Below are positions 1-9,626 of a DNA stretch of 64,000 nt, in pieces. The notes beneath the pieces were generated by a model. The model was not told where the DNA came from and searched no databases. It saw only the letters and a list, made by a program, of their open reading frames with translations. The DNA comes from Streptomyces pseudovenezuelae. Its GTDB lineage: Bacteria; Actinomycetota; Actinomycetes; Streptomycetales; Streptomycetaceae. Made by a program: the position numbers and the translations under genes. Position 1 is the first letter of the stretch; every line of letters starts with the position of its first letter. The stretch is taken from contig NZ_KQ948144.1 in NCBI RefSeq assembly GCF_001513955.1, positions 130,853 to 194,852 of the forward strand, read 5' to 3'.

Positions 1-471
1 GCCCTCCCGGGCCGCGTCCAGCGCGGTGGCCCGTACGCAGTGGTCCGTGGCGATCCCGACCACGTCCACCTCCGTCACCTCCCGCGCCCGCAGCCAGTCG
101 CCCAGGGTCACGCCATTCTCGTCGGCGCCCTCGAACCCGCTGTACGCCGCCGCGTACGCCCCCTTGTCGAAGACCGCGTCGATCGCCCCGGAGGCGACGG
201 CCGGCGCGAAGTTCGGGTGGAAGCCGACCCCCTCGGTCCCGGCGACACAGTGCGCGGGCCAGGAGTGCACGTAGTCGGGGTTGTCGGCGAAGTGGCCGCC
301 GGGGGCGATGTGGTGGTCGCGGGTGGCCACCACGTGCTGGTAGCCGGAGCCCGCCGCCTGCCCGATCAGCTCGGTGACGGCGGCGGCCACATCGGCGCCT
401 CCGGCCACCGCGAGGCTGCCTCCCTCGCAGAAGTCGTTCTGCACGTCGACGACGATCAAGGCGCGGCGCAT
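1..471 (-). CDS. pncA: Nicotinamidase / isochorismatase-family hydrolase (partial, C-terminus off window)
   Basis: Reading down from ATG at 471 gives about 157 residues that run off the left edge. The start MRRALIVVDVQNDF carries the catalytic Asp of the cysteine-hydrolase family. ATRDHHIAPGGHF supplies the metal-binding Asp/His residues, DKG the catalytic Lys, and ATDHCV the nucleophilic Cys. These together are typical of nicotinamidase, which converts nicotinamide to nicotinate. It lies 229 bp downstream of pncB on the same strand, so the pair makes a nicotinamide to nicotinate mononucleotide salvage route in the cytoplasm. The gap between them is long enough to hold its own promoter. Another isochorismatase-like amidase is possible but the pncB neighbour argues for nicotinamidase. 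Confidence 0.88.
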   Translation of the reverse strand, partial: MRRALIVVDVQNDFCEGGSLAVAGGADVAAAVTELIGQAAGSGYQHVVATRDHHIAPGGHFADNPDYVHSWPAHCVAGTEGVGFHPNFAPAVASGAIDAVFDKGAYAAAYSGFEGADENGVTLGDWLRAREVTEVDVVGIATDHCVRATALDAAREG

Positions 472-700
472 GGTGGGTGTCCTTCGACTAAGAGTGAACT
501 TACGAGCCTAGAGACTTCGGGGACCGGGCGGGAGGGGGCATTGCGGGGCGCGTTCGGGACGACAGCCGCGGCGCCCGTCCGGCGGATCACGCCGGCGTCG
601 CGCGGGCCGGTGCGCCGAGCTGCGGCGTTGTCGTCGGTTGCCGGATCCGCCGTGCTCGAACGACCTCGTGCGGGAGCCGGCCCGATCGGCCGGACAGACC

Positions 701-2047
701 CTAGCTACCCGTGCGCCCGTTGACATACTCCGTCGGAATGACCGGCTCCCCGCGCGAGAGCTGCGTCGCCGACAGCGGCAGGTTGGCCCGGGCGGCGGCA
801 TGCCGGTCCCGTACGACGTCCAGCGGCTCGCGGGCGACGACCTCGCCGCCCTTGACCAGCTCGACCAGCAGCTGCCGGTCCGTGAGCCCCGCCGGGACCG
901 GCCCGGTGCCCACCACCTCGGCCTCCGCGACACCCTCCGCGTCCAGCCGCCGGGCCGCCCACTTGCGGCCGCCGATCGAGGTCTTGCCCCCGGACGACTT
1001 CTTCGCCACCGGGATCAGCGGGGCCTTCGGATCGTCGGACTCGGCGCGCGCGACCAGCTTGTAGACCATCGACGCGGTCGGATGCCCGGACCCGGTCACC
1101 AGCTGGGTGCCGACGCCGTACGCGTCCACCGGGGCCGCCGCCAGCGAGGCGATGGCGTACTCGTCCAGGTCGGAGGTGACGATGATCCGCGTCCCCTCGG
1201 CGCCCAGCTCGTCCAGCTGCTGCCGCACCCGGTGGGCGACGAGGAGCAGGTCGCCGGAGTCGATGCGCACGGCCCCGAGCTCCGGCCCGGCGACCTCGAC
1301 GGCCGTGCGGACGGCCTCGGTGACGTCGTAGGTGTCCACCAGCAGGGTCGTGTTGCGTCCCAGCGAGTCCACCTGGGCCTGGAAGGCGTCCCGCTCCTGG
1401 TCGTGCAGGAGGGTGAAGGCGTGGGCGGAGGTGCCCACCGTGGGGATGCCGTAGCGGAAGCCGGCCGCGAGGTCGGAGGTGGTGGCGAAGCCGCCGACGT
1501 AGGCGGCGCGGGCCGCGGCGACCGCGGACAGCTCGTGGGTGCGGCGGGCACCCATCTCGATCAGCGGCCGGTCACCCGCGGCCGAGGACATCCGGGAGGC
1601 GGCCGCGGCTATCGCGGAGTCGTGGTTGAGGATCGACAGGATCACGGTCTCCAGGAGCACGCACTCGGCGAAGGAGCCCTCCACCCGCATGATCGGCGAG
1701 CCCGGGAAGTAGACCTCGCCCTCCGGGTAGCCCCAGATGTCACCGCCGAAGCGGTAGGCGCCGAGCCAGTCCAAAGTCTCCTCGTCGACGATGGAGCGCT
1801 CGCGCAGGAAGCCCAGGACGTCCCCGTCGAAGCGGAAGTTCTCCACCGCGTCCAGGACCCGGCCGGTGCCCGCGACGACGCCGTAGCGCCGTCCTTCCGG
1901 CAGCCGCCGGGTGAAGACCTCGAACACGCTGCGCCGTTCGGCGGTACCCGCCTTCAGGGCGGCCTGCAGCATGGTCAGCTCGTACTGGTCCGTGAAGAGT
2001 GCCGTCGAGGGAACGTCCACCGGCAGCCCAAGGTCCGCTGTGTTCAT
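701..2047 (-). CDS. pncB: Nicotinate phosphoribosyltransferase
   Basis: The 448-residue product joins nicotinate to PRPP with ATP, giving nicotinate mononucleotide (Preiss-Handler NAD salvage). The start [20 protein letters not shown], then DQYELTML, and the internal segments [19 protein letters not shown] and RIDSGDL are characteristic of this family. Length is normal for the actinobacterial enzyme. I chose ATG at 2047 because the longer reading runs back into clpS. It is divergent from clpS with 58 bp between the starts, and that gap holds a hyphenated palindrome that could regulate one or both genes. Nicotinamidase follows on the same strand. Confidence 0.93.
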   Translation of the reverse strand: MNTADLGLPVDVPSTALFTDQYELTMLQAALKAGTAERRSVFEVFTRRLPEGRRYGVVAGTGRVLDAVENFRFDGDVLGFLRERSIVDEETLDWLGAYRFGGDIWGYPEGEVYFPGSPIMRVEGSFAECVLLETVILSILNHDSAIAAAASRMSSAAGDRPLIEMGARRTHELSAVAAARAAYVGGFATTSDLAAGFRYGIPTVGTSAHAFTLLHDQERDAFQAQVDSLGRNTTLLVDTYDVTEAVRTAVEVAGPELGAVRIDSGDLLLVAHRVRQQLDELGAEGTRIIVTSDLDEYAIASLAAAPVDAYGVGTQLVTGSGHPTASMVYKLVARAESDDPKAPLIPVAKKSSGGKTSIGGRKWAARRLDAEGVAEAEVVGTGPVPAGLTDRQLLVELVKGGEVVAREPLDVVRDRHAAARANLPLSATQLSRGEPVIPTEYVNGRTGS

Positions 2048-2061
2048 AACAACGGATGCTA

Positions 2062-2094
2062 CCCCACTTCGCGTCAGTGTGACGATTTGTGGGG
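2062..2094. promoter_or_regulatory. Hyphenated palindrome in the pncB-clpS divergent promoter region
   Basis: Two nested inverted repeats share one centre: CCCCAC at 2062-2067 with GTGGGG at 2089-2094, and CGTCA at 2072-2076 with TGACG at 2080-2084. The site sits between two divergent starts. It is a plausible operator for an NAD-responsive or other repressor, but the regulator is not identifiable here. Confidence 0.4.
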
Positions 2095-2105
2095 TGCGTG
2101 GCAGC

Positions 2106-2423
2106 ATGGGCCGTGTGACGTCACCCGCTCCCGTAGAGATCGAACGCACCGAGTCGGCGGAGGAGGTCTTCGCCGTACCCGAGCCGGACGTCCCCTGGGT
2201 CACGATCGTCCACAACGACCCGGTCAACCTCATGAGCTACGTGACCTACGTCTTCCAGACGTACTTCGGGTACTCGAAGGACAAGGCCACCAAGCTGATG
2301 CTCGACGTCCACCACAAGGGCCGGGCGGTCGTCTCCAGCGGATCCCGCGAGGAGATGGAACGCGACGTGCAGGCCATGCACGGCTACGGCCTGTGGGCCA
2401 CCCTCCAGCAGGACCGGAAATGA
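2106..2423 (+). CDS. clpS: ATP-dependent Clp protease adaptor ClpS
   Basis: The 105-residue protein is an N-degron adaptor that delivers substrates with destabilising N-terminal residues to a Clp AAA+ unfoldase (ClpC or ClpA type). The core [17 protein letters not shown] contains the conserved NDxxN substrate-binding segment, followed by [24 protein letters not shown] and a conserved GLWATLQQ end. Two starts are possible: ATG 2106 (MGRVTSPAP) and GTG 2115 (MTSPAP); neither has a strong Shine-Dalgarno, and the shorter form is common in annotated homologues. The last coding bases (2409-2423) are nearly duplicated just downstream at 2438-2452. The DUF2017 gene follows by 41 bp, a frequent pairing in actinobacteria. 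Confidence 0.93.
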   Translation: MGRVTSPAPVEIERTESAEEVFAVPEPDVPWVTIVHNDPVNLMSYVTYVFQTYFGYSKDKATKLMLDVHHKGRAVVSSGSREEMERDVQAMHGYGLWATLQQDRK

Positions 2424-2464
2424 CCCGACCCCGCCCGCAGGACCGGAAGTAGCGACAATCCCTG

Positions 2465-3067
2465 ATGCCCGGAACCTTCGAACCGCTTCCCGGCGGCGGC
2501 GCGGCCGTCGCCCTCGACGACGTCGAGATCTCCATCATCCGGTCGCTGGCCGTCCAGCTCCTGGAACTCATCGGTCCCGGACCCGCCGAGGACGCGCCCG
2601 ACGACCCGCTCGCGGAGCTCTTCGCGGACGGCCCGAGCGAGCCGCCGTCCGACCCGGTGCTCAAGCGGCTGTTCCCGGACGCCTACAGCGACCCCGAGGG
2701 CACTCCGCAGGCGGAGCAGGCCGAGGAGCAGCGGGAGTACTCCTCGGAGTTCCGCCGCTACACCGAGAACGACCTGCGGGCCGGCAAGCGCGAGAACGCC
2801 CTCGCGGTGGTCCGCTCGCTGGACGCGCTGCGTTCCGGGGGCGACGGCGGGGCGGTCCTCAAGCTGTCGACCGATGAGTCCCGGCAGTGGCTCGGCGCCC
2901 TCAACGACCTGCGGCTCGCGATCGGCTCCCGCCTCGACATCACCGACGAGGAGGACACCGACCTCCTCTACCGGCTCCCGGACGAGGACCCCCGCAAGCC
3001 GATGGTGATGGCGTACCTGTGGCTGGGGGGCCTCCAGGAGACCCTCGTGACCACCCTTATGCCATGA
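2465..3067 (+). CDS. DUF2017 domain-containing protein
   Basis: A 200-residue acidic cytoplasmic protein. It opens with EPLPGGGAAVALDDVEISII and an RSLAVQLLELIG helix. A Pro/Asp-rich linker follows, then EFRRYTENDLRAGKRENA and a C-terminal LNDLRLAIGSRLDI...YLWLGGLQETLV segment. That pattern matches the DUF2017 family, which sits next to clpS across actinobacteria. No catalytic motif is visible and the function is unknown; a link to Clp proteolysis is only suggested by position. The start at 2465 follows the clpS stop closely. Confidence 0.85.
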   Translation: MPGTFEPLPGGGAAVALDDVEISIIRSLAVQLLELIGPGPAEDAPDDPLAELFADGPSEPPSDPVLKRLFPDAYSDPEGTPQAEQAEEQREYSSEFRRYTENDLRAGKRENALAVVRSLDALRSGGDGGAVLKLSTDESRQWLGALNDLRLAIGSRLDITDEEDTDLLYRLPDEDPRKPMVMAYLWLGGLQETLVTTLMP

Positions 3068-3572
3068 GATGTGGCGTTTTCGTGCTCGCTTTTGAGGATG
3101 ATGTGTTCGCTCAGAGGACGCTCAAATCCGGATAACGATCACGTCACCGTGATGGCCGCCTATGCCCGCCAAGGGTGTTCTTTGTCCGCTTCTCCCTGTG
3201 ACGCGCGCCACATCCCGCCCAGGCGATCAGTGTTGCGGCCGTGATAAATCTTCACGACCGCCCGGCGAACACCACCCGTATGTTCGGCCGGGTGCGCCAC
3301 CGAGCCGGCAACCGCCGGCCAGGCTCAGCGGACCCGGAAACGCCCGAGCACGCCCCCACACCGCCCGGCACGCACTCTCGCCGCACCGGCCAAAGCCCCA
3401 CGTGGCTCCGCCACGAAGGACTTCGTCCGGCACGCCGAGAGCACGCACCGAACGACGCGGGAGCGCACCCGGACGTCCCCGAGCCCGCTCACTCCATCAA
3501 TCCGGGGGGATCGAGATCCGGTCCGCGGCCGACGAAGGCCGGGGTCGGCATGGAGAAAGGCGCACCACACAC
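3068..3572. other. Intergenic region upstream of the amino acid permease
   Basis: 505 bp with no convincing gene. It holds a hyphenated inverted repeat ATCAC at 3138-3142 with GTGAT at 3149-3153, and an A/T-richer patch near 3240-3250 (GTGATAAATCTTCACGA). Long readings through it lack coding character and have no homology-like motifs. I take it as the permease promoter and leader region. Confidence 0.5.
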
Positions 3573-5012
3573 ATGACCTCCGCTCAGGTCGACACAGGCA
3601 CGGGCTCAGGCTCGGAGAAGACCTCCGAAGAGGGGTACGAGCGCGGACTCGGCAGCCGCCAGGTCCAGATGATCGCGATCGGCGGCGCCATCGGCGTCGG
3701 CCTCTTCCTCAACGCCGGGGCGAACATCGCCAAGGCCGGTCCGAGCCTCATCCTCATGTACGCCGTCGCAGGCGTGATCATCTTCTTCATCATGCGGGCA
3801 CTCGGCGAGCTGCTGCTCTACCGCCCGGTCTCGGGCTCCTTCGCGGAGTACTCCCGCGAGTTCCTCGGCCCGTTCTTCGGCTACTTCACCGGCTGGACGT
3901 ACTGGCTGCTGTGGGTCGTCACCGGCATGGCGGAACTCACCGCCGCCGCGATCTACGTCAACTACTGGTTCCCGGCCGTCCCCCAGTGGACGACGGCCCT
4001 GGTCTTCCTGGTCGTCCTGTTCGTGGCCAACCTGATCTCGGTGAAGCTGTTCGGCGAGATCGAGTTCTGGTTCTCGATGATCAAGGTCACCGCCCTGATC
4101 GGCATGATCGTGATCGGCCTCGGCGTCCTCACCTTCGGCTTCAGCGCGGCCGGCGACACCGCCGCGGTGTCCAACCTCTGGGCCTTCGACGGCTTCTTCC
4201 CCAAGGGCGTCGGCTCGTCCCTGATGACCCTGCAGGGCGTGATGTTCGCCTACCTCGCCGTCGAGCTGGTCGGCGTCACCGCGGGTGAGTCCGAGAACCC
4301 CGAGAAGACCCTCCCCAAGGCGATCAACACCCTGCCCTGGCGGATCGGCCTCTTCTACGTCGGCGCCCTCACCGTCATCCTGTGCGTGGTGAAGTGGACC
4401 GAGTTCGCGGCGGGCGTCAGCCCCTTCGTGAAGGCCTTCGCCGTGATCGGCATCCCCGCGGGCGCCGGCATCGTCAACTTCGTCGTCCTCACCGCGGCCC
4501 TGTCCTCCTGCAACTCCGGCATGTACTCCACGGGCCGCATGCTGCGCACCCTCGCCGACAGCGGAGAGGCCCCGCAGGCCTTCAACAAGCTCTCGGTGAC
4601 GCGCACCCCGGCGCTGGCCATCACCGTCTCCGTGCTCTTCATGGGCATCGGCGTGGTGCTGAACTACGTCGTGCCGGAGAAGGCCTTCGGATACGTCGTC
4701 TCGGTCGCGACCGCCGCCGGCATCTGGACCTGGCTGATGATCCTGATCAGCCATGTGCGCTACCGCCGCGAGGTCGTGGCGGGCCGCCTGCCCGCCTCCT
4801 CCTTCCCGGCACCCGGCGGCTCGGTCGGCAGCTGGATCGCGATCGTGTTCCTGCTCTTCGTCACCTGCCTGATCGCCTACGACGCCGACTCGCGCGTGTG
4901 TCTGTACGTGATGGCCGGATGGGCCGCCGCGCTGGGCATCGGCTGGGCCGTCCTGAAGACCCGGAACCCGGGGATCGCGGACCGGCGCGAGCCCGAGCTC
5001 GAGAAGGTCTGA
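3573..5012 (+). CDS. Amino acid permease, APC superfamily (AAT type)
   Basis: A 479-residue integral membrane protein with about 12 hydrophobic segments. The N-terminus has the AAT-family signature RQVQMIAIGGAIGVGLFLNA. It is followed by FIMRALGELLLYRPVSGSF, the GWTYWLLWV segment, and SLMTLQGVMFAYLAVELVGV with the conserved GESENPEKTLPKAIN. These are typical of amino acid/proton symporters for D-alanine, D-serine, glycine or aromatic and basic amino acids; the substrate cannot be fixed by eye. ATG at 3573 is chosen since the longer frame has a low-complexity N-terminus. A strong hairpin at 5033-5069 ends the transcript. Confidence 0.9.
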   Translation: MTSAQVDTGTGSGSEKTSEEGYERGLGSRQVQMIAIGGAIGVGLFLNAGANIAKAGPSLILMYAVAGVIIFFIMRALGELLLYRPVSGSFAEYSREFLGPFFGYFTGWTYWLLWVVTGMAELTAAAIYVNYWFPAVPQWTTALVFLVVLFVANLISVKLFGEIEFWFSMIKVTALIGMIVIGLGVLTFGFSAAGDTAAVSNLWAFDGFFPKGVGSSLMTLQGVMFAYLAVELVGVTAGESENPEKTLPKAINTLPWRIGLFYVGALTVILCVVKWTEFAAGVSPFVKAFAVIGIPAGAGIVNFVVLTAALSSCNSGMYSTGRMLRTLADSGEAPQAFNKLSVTRTPALAITVSVLFMGIGVVLNYVVPEKAFGYVVSVATAAGIWTWLMILISHVRYRREVVAGRLPASSFPAPGGSVGSWIAIVFLLFVTCLIAYDADSRVCLYVMAGWAAALGIGWAVLKTRNPGIADRREPELEKV

Positions 5013-5032
5013 AGCCGGTAAGTCCGGCATGT

Positions 5033-5069
5033 GGGCCGTCCCGTACCGACCCTCGGTACGGGGCGGCCC
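5033..5069. terminator. Long hairpin between permease and mec
   Basis: GGGCCGTCCCGTACCGA at 5033-5049 pairs with 5053-5069 over 17 positions with one G-T wobble and a 3-nt loop. It lies 20 bp after the permease stop and only 18 bp before the mec start, so it could also be in the mec leader if transcription begins upstream. Confidence 0.7.
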
Positions 5070-5087
5070 TCTGCTTATCCTTTCGGC

Positions 5088-5510
5088 ATGCTGACCATCA
5101 CCCAGGCCCTCGTCGACCAGATCGTCGCGCACGCGCGCAAGGACCACCCCGACGAGGCGTGCGGAGTCGTCGCGGGCCCGGCCGGGTCGGACCGCCCCGA
5201 GCGCTTCATCCCCATGCTCAACGCCGCCATGTCGCCCACGTTCTACGAGTTCGACTCCGGTGACCTGCTCAAGCTGTACCGCGAGATGGACGACCGCGAC
5301 GAGGAGCCGGTGGTCATCTACCACTCCCACACCGCGACCGAGGCCTACCCGTCCCGCACGGACATCTCCTACGCCAACGAGCCCGGCGCCCACTACGTCC
5401 TCGTCTCCACGGCCGACACCGACGGCCTCGGCGACTTCCAGTTCCGCTCCTACCGGATCGTCGACGGCGAGGTCACCGAGGAGGACGTGAAGATCGTCGC
5501 GGCGTACTAG
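5088..5510 (+). CDS. mec: Mec-type JAMM metallopeptidase (M67 family)
   Basis: A 140-residue JAB1/MPN domain enzyme. In the known mycobacterial pathway Mec removes the newly made cysteine from the C-terminus of CysO. The zinc site is visible as E (DEACGVV), then HSHT and a serine and aspartate in AYPSRTDISYA, which together fit the ExnHxHxnSxxD pattern. The start at 5088 (MLTITQALVDQIVAHARKDH) removes a 19-residue GC-rich extension that would overlap the terminator. cysO and cysM lie 1.4 kb downstream on the same strand, separated by a LacI regulator and a leader ORF, so the whole pathway is local. Confidence 0.87.
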   Translation: MLTITQALVDQIVAHARKDHPDEACGVVAGPAGSDRPERFIPMLNAAMSPTFYEFDSGDLLKLYREMDDRDEEPVVIYHSHTATEAYPSRTDISYANEPGAHYVLVSTADTDGLGDFQFRSYRIVDGEVTEEDVKIVAAY

Positions 5511-5546
5511 GCTCGCGGGGACGACCGACTTCCCGTATCGGAGAGG

Positions 5547-6572
5547 GTGTTGACCTCGCACACGCACGGACGACGGCCCACCCTGGAGGATGTCGCGCGC
5601 CGCTCGGGGGTGTCGAAGTCCACGGTGTCACGGGTGATCAACGGCGAGCCGAAAGTGCGCGCGGAGGTCGTCGAGCAGGTCCGCGAGGTCATCGCCGAAC
5701 TCGGCTACGTGCCCAACCAGGCGGCCCGTCAACTCGTCACCCGACGCACCGGCGCCGTCGCCGTGGTCGCCAGTCAGCCGCAGAACCGCCTCTTCCTCGA
5801 CCCGTTCTTCGACTGCCTGCTGCGCGGAGTGCGCCGCGAACTCGCCGGGCACGGTGCCCAGGCCGTCCTGCTGTTCCTGGACGAACCCGACGACCACGCC
5901 CGCGTCGCCGACTACCTCGGCGGCGGCCATGTCGACGGCGCCGTGCTGTTCTCCCTGCGCCCCGGCGACCGGCTCCATGAGTTGGCCGACCGGCTCGACA
6001 TCCCGGTCGTCTTCGGCGGCCGCCCCCTGCCGCGCGACGGCGACACCGCGCACGCCCACGCCCACGTCGACGGCGACAACCGCGGGGGAGCCCGGCAGGC
6101 CGTCCAGCACCTCGTCTCCCGGGGCCGCACGAGGATCGCGACCGTCACCGGGCCCTACGACCAGGAGGACTCCGCCGCCGAACGGCTCGCCGGCTACCAG
6201 GACGTCCTTCCCGACGCCCCGCCCGAGCTGACCGAACGCGCCGACTACACCGAGCAGGGCGGCGCCGACGCCATGGCCGCCCTGCTCGACCGGTGCCCCG
6301 GCCTCGACGCCGTCTTCGTCGCCTCCGACCTCATGGCCGCGGGCGCGCTGCGCACCCTGCGCGCGTGCGGCCGCCGGGTCCCCGAGGACGTCGCGGTCAT
6401 CGGCTTCGACGACCTCACCGCGATCAGCGAGTCGACGGACCCGCCGCTGACCACGGTGCACCAGGACGTGGAGCGGACGGGGCGGCTCATGGCCCGCCTC
6501 CTCTTCGACCGGCCCGCACCGCCGCCCTCGGTGGTCGTACCGACCAGACTGGTGGTCAGGGCCTCCGCCTGA
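5547..6572 (+). CDS. LacI-family transcriptional regulator
   Basis: A 341-residue repressor-type protein. The N-terminal helix-turn-helix is clear: TLEDVARRSGVSKSTVSRVI (about residues 11-30), with the minor-groove hinge helix VPNQAARQLVTRRTGAVAV. The C-terminal part is a periplasmic-binding-like sugar sensor (FLDPFFDCLLRGV, VIGFDDL, TTVHQDVERTGRLMA). GTG at 5547 is preceded by GGAGAGG. It begins 36 bp after mec and ends 88 bp before a leader ORF. LacI proteins usually sense sugars, so a direct role in cysteine control is not supported; it may just be inserted in the cluster. Confidence 0.9.
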   Translation: MLTSHTHGRRPTLEDVARRSGVSKSTVSRVINGEPKVRAEVVEQVREVIAELGYVPNQAARQLVTRRTGAVAVVASQPQNRLFLDPFFDCLLRGVRRELAGHGAQAVLLFLDEPDDHARVADYLGGGHVDGAVLFSLRPGDRLHELADRLDIPVVFGGRPLPRDGDTAHAHAHVDGDNRGGARQAVQHLVSRGRTRIATVTGPYDQEDSAAERLAGYQDVLPDAPPELTERADYTEQGGADAMAALLDRCPGLDAVFVASDLMAAGALRTLRACGRRVPEDVAVIGFDDLTAISESTDPPLTTVHQDVERTGRLMARLLFDRPAPPPSVVVPTRLVVRASA

Positions 6573-6660
6573 GCTGCCCGATCTCAGTGAGCGGGCGGAT
6601 TCCGTCCGCATGGTGGGATCACACTCCGGGACCCGGACCGGGAATCGATACGATGACCCC

Positions 6661-6756
6661 ATGGTTTCTTACGACGTGAGCGAGAAGACGCCGGGCAGCC
6701 TGCTCGTGGCGCGGCTGCACGTCGACCTGTGCAGGCTCGCCAGCGCCATCTGTTGA
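6661..6756 (+). CDS. Putative leader peptide upstream of cysO
   Basis: A 31-codon ORF starting at ATG 6661. It ends in the motif RLHVDLCRLASAIC then TGA, with two cysteine codons, one of them the last sense codon. Streptomyces carry a family of short leader ORFs with the RxHVDLxRxxSAIC ending in front of sulfur and cysteine genes, and polycysteine leaders control cysteine genes in mycobacteria (established knowledge). It lies 117 bp upstream of cysO, so translation stalling at cysteine codons could regulate cysO-cysM. I see no clean classical attenuator hairpin, so the mechanism is inferred. Confidence 0.75.
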   Translation: MVSYDVSEKTPGSLLVARLHVDLCRLASAIC

Positions 6757-6873
6757 CGCTGCCCCCTGCCGCCGTACGGCCGTGAGCCGCGGCGCCTGAC
6801 ACACGCACGACCTGCGGTACCAGCGCTGCCGCGCGCCCACCGACCAGACACCATCCGACAGGAGCCCTGAGCC

Positions 6874-8108
<1,235 letters not shown>

Positions 8109-8115
8109 CCTCCCG

Positions 8116-8568
8116 CTAGGTCGCCAGGTGACGGACCTGGTCCCACAGGACCGGGTCCACCACCCCCGCTCTGCGCCGGAAGTCCCCCACCGGTACCTGC
8201 CGCAGCTCGTCCGTCTCCAGGAAGCTCGCGCGTCCCTGGGCGTCGCCCACCGAGCCCGGAGGCAGCGGGATCACCCCGGCCCGCCCGTCGTGGTACCTGC
8301 TGGTGATCTTCGCGACGGTGACCCGGCGGCCGTGCACCGCCAGCACCAGGCACGGTCGGTCCTTGGCCCCCGGCCCGTCCTCGTACGGCACCTGCGCCCA
8401 CCAGATCTCGGCGGGCCGCGGCCGTCCTCCCGTCGTACGCCCGGACGGCCCAGTCGTACGGTCCGCGCGTCTCCGCGGCCGGTGCCCCCGCCCCCACCCG
8501 TCGACGAGCGTGGCGACCAGCGCGAGCAGCACCATCGCAGCGAGCGCGAGCCACCAGGACGTGTCCAT
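8116..8568 (-). CDS. PemK/MazF-like protein with N-terminal membrane segment
   Basis: A 150-residue protein. Residues about 3-24 (WWLALAAMVLLALVATLVDGW) form one hydrophobic segment, followed by an Arg-rich linker. Then comes a PemK/MazF-like SH3-type domain: RPAEIWWAQVPYEDGPGAKDRPCLVLAV, VTVAKITS and a final PVLWDQVRHL. MazF toxins are sequence-specific endoribonucleases normally paired with a small antitoxin; no antitoxin gene is adjacent. The membrane anchor and lack of partner suggest it is a domesticated protein common in Streptomyces rather than an active toxin. ATG at 8568 is chosen; the longer frame overlaps the divergent hydrolase. Confidence 0.75.
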   Translation of the reverse strand: MDTSWWLALAAMVLLALVATLVDGWGRGHRPRRRADRTTGPSGRTTGGRPRPAEIWWAQVPYEDGPGAKDRPCLVLAVHGRRVTVAKITSRYHDGRAGVIPLPPGSVGDAQGRASFLETDELRQVPVGDFRRRAGVVDPVLWDQVRHLAT

Positions 8569-8802
8569 GCAGACGACGGTACCGGCGCGCGATCTGCCCC
8601 GCGCGCCCTCTGCGTAACCCGTGATCCCTCTCTCACTCCCCATACGCCCCTGGTCCAGCCGAACCGGTGACACCACAGGTGAGTTCGCCCACAACGGCCC
8701 TTGGCGGAGGAGCGACCGGAGGTTTTGCGCCTTACGCTCGACGGACCGCACGACCCCCGTTCCCATCCCAGAAAAGTTCCCGCCAGCGGAGGTTTCTGTT
8801 TT

Positions 8803-9555
8803 ATGAAGCTCACCGTCGTCGGCTGCTCGGGGTCGTTCCCGTCCGCGGAATCGGCCTGCTCGAGCTACCTCGTCGAGGCCGACGGCTTCCGGCTGCTTCT
8901 CGACATGGGCAATGGTGCCCTTGGCGAGCTGCAGCGCCACTGCGGTCTCTACGACCTCGACGCGATCTTCCTCAGCCATCTGCACGCCGACCACTGCATC
9001 GACATGTGCGCGTACTTCGTCGCGCGCTACTACCGCCACGACGGCGGCCGCTGCGACCCCCTCCCGGTCTACGGCCCCGAAGGCACCGAACACCGTCTGA
9101 CCACGGCCTACGCCGACACCCCCACCGCCTCCTCCATGAGCGAGGTCTTCGACTTCCACACGGTCAAGCCGTCCACCTTCGACATCGGCCCGTTCACGGT
9201 CCACACGGAGCGAGTGGCGCACCCGGTGGAGGCGTACGGCATCCGCGTCGAGCACGGCGGGAAGTCCCTGACGTACTCCGGCGACACGGGTCTCAGCCCG
9301 GCCCTGACCGAACTCGCCCGCGACACCGACCTGTTCCTGTGCGAGGCCGCCTTCACGCACGGCAAGGAGAGCATCCCCGACCTGCACCTCAACGGCCGCG
9401 AGGCGGGTGAGACCGCGACCCGGGCAGGCGCCCGCCGCCTGGTCCTCACCCACATCCCCCCGTGGACCGACCCCCAGGTCAACCTCGCCGACGCGCGCGC
9501 GGTCTTCGACGGCCCGGTGTCCCTGGCGACGCCGAGGCAGTCGTACGAGATCTAG
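8803..9555 (+). CDS. MBL-fold metallo-hydrolase
   Basis: A 250-residue metallo-beta-lactamase-fold enzyme. SHLHADHCIDM matches HxHxDH, TYSGDTGL the metal-bridging Asp, CEAAFTHG and VLTHIPPW the remaining histidine ligands. The N-terminus KLTVVGCSGSFPSAESACSSYL resembles the RNase Z/ElaC-like and phosphodiesterase branch. Substrate is not identifiable. ATG at 8803 has CGGAGG 11 bp upstream. It is divergent from the PemK-like gene. A perfect hairpin at 9571-9608 separates it from nagE2. In Streptomyces this gene regularly sits near rph, so an RNA or nucleotide role is possible but not shown. Confidence 0.88.
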   Translation: MKLTVVGCSGSFPSAESACSSYLVEADGFRLLLDMGNGALGELQRHCGLYDLDAIFLSHLHADHCIDMCAYFVARYYRHDGGRCDPLPVYGPEGTEHRLTTAYADTPTASSMSEVFDFHTVKPSTFDIGPFTVHTERVAHPVEAYGIRVEHGGKSLTYSGDTGLSPALTELARDTDLFLCEAAFTHGKESIPDLHLNGREAGETATRAGARRLVLTHIPPWTDPQVNLADARAVFDGPVSLATPRQSYEI

Positions 9556-9570
9556 CCCCTACGACATGAC

Positions 9571-9608
9571 GAAGGCCCCCGGAGAGGTTCAGGACTCCGG
9601 GGGCCTTC
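9571..9608. terminator. Bidirectional terminator between the MBL hydrolase and nagE2
   Basis: GAAGGCCCCCGGAG at 9571-9584 pairs perfectly with 9595-9608 (14 bp, 10-nt loop). It lies 15 bp after one stop and 18 bp from the other stop, so it can end both convergent transcripts. Confidence 0.9.
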
Positions 9609-9626
9609 GCATGCGGTACGGCGGCT

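Noticed and set aside
638..2452. 604-codon open frame across pncB and clpS
   Set aside because: Arg/Gly/His-rich, antisense to pncB, no domain.
3606..5567. 653-codon open frame opposite the permease and mec
   Set aside because: It is antisense to two well-supported genes, has a charged low-complexity product and no motif. GC-rich DNA gives such frames.
6653..6679. Alternative short ORF from ATG 6653 in the cysO leader
   Set aside because: It ends after eight codons out of frame with the conserved RxHVDLxRxxSAIC reading.
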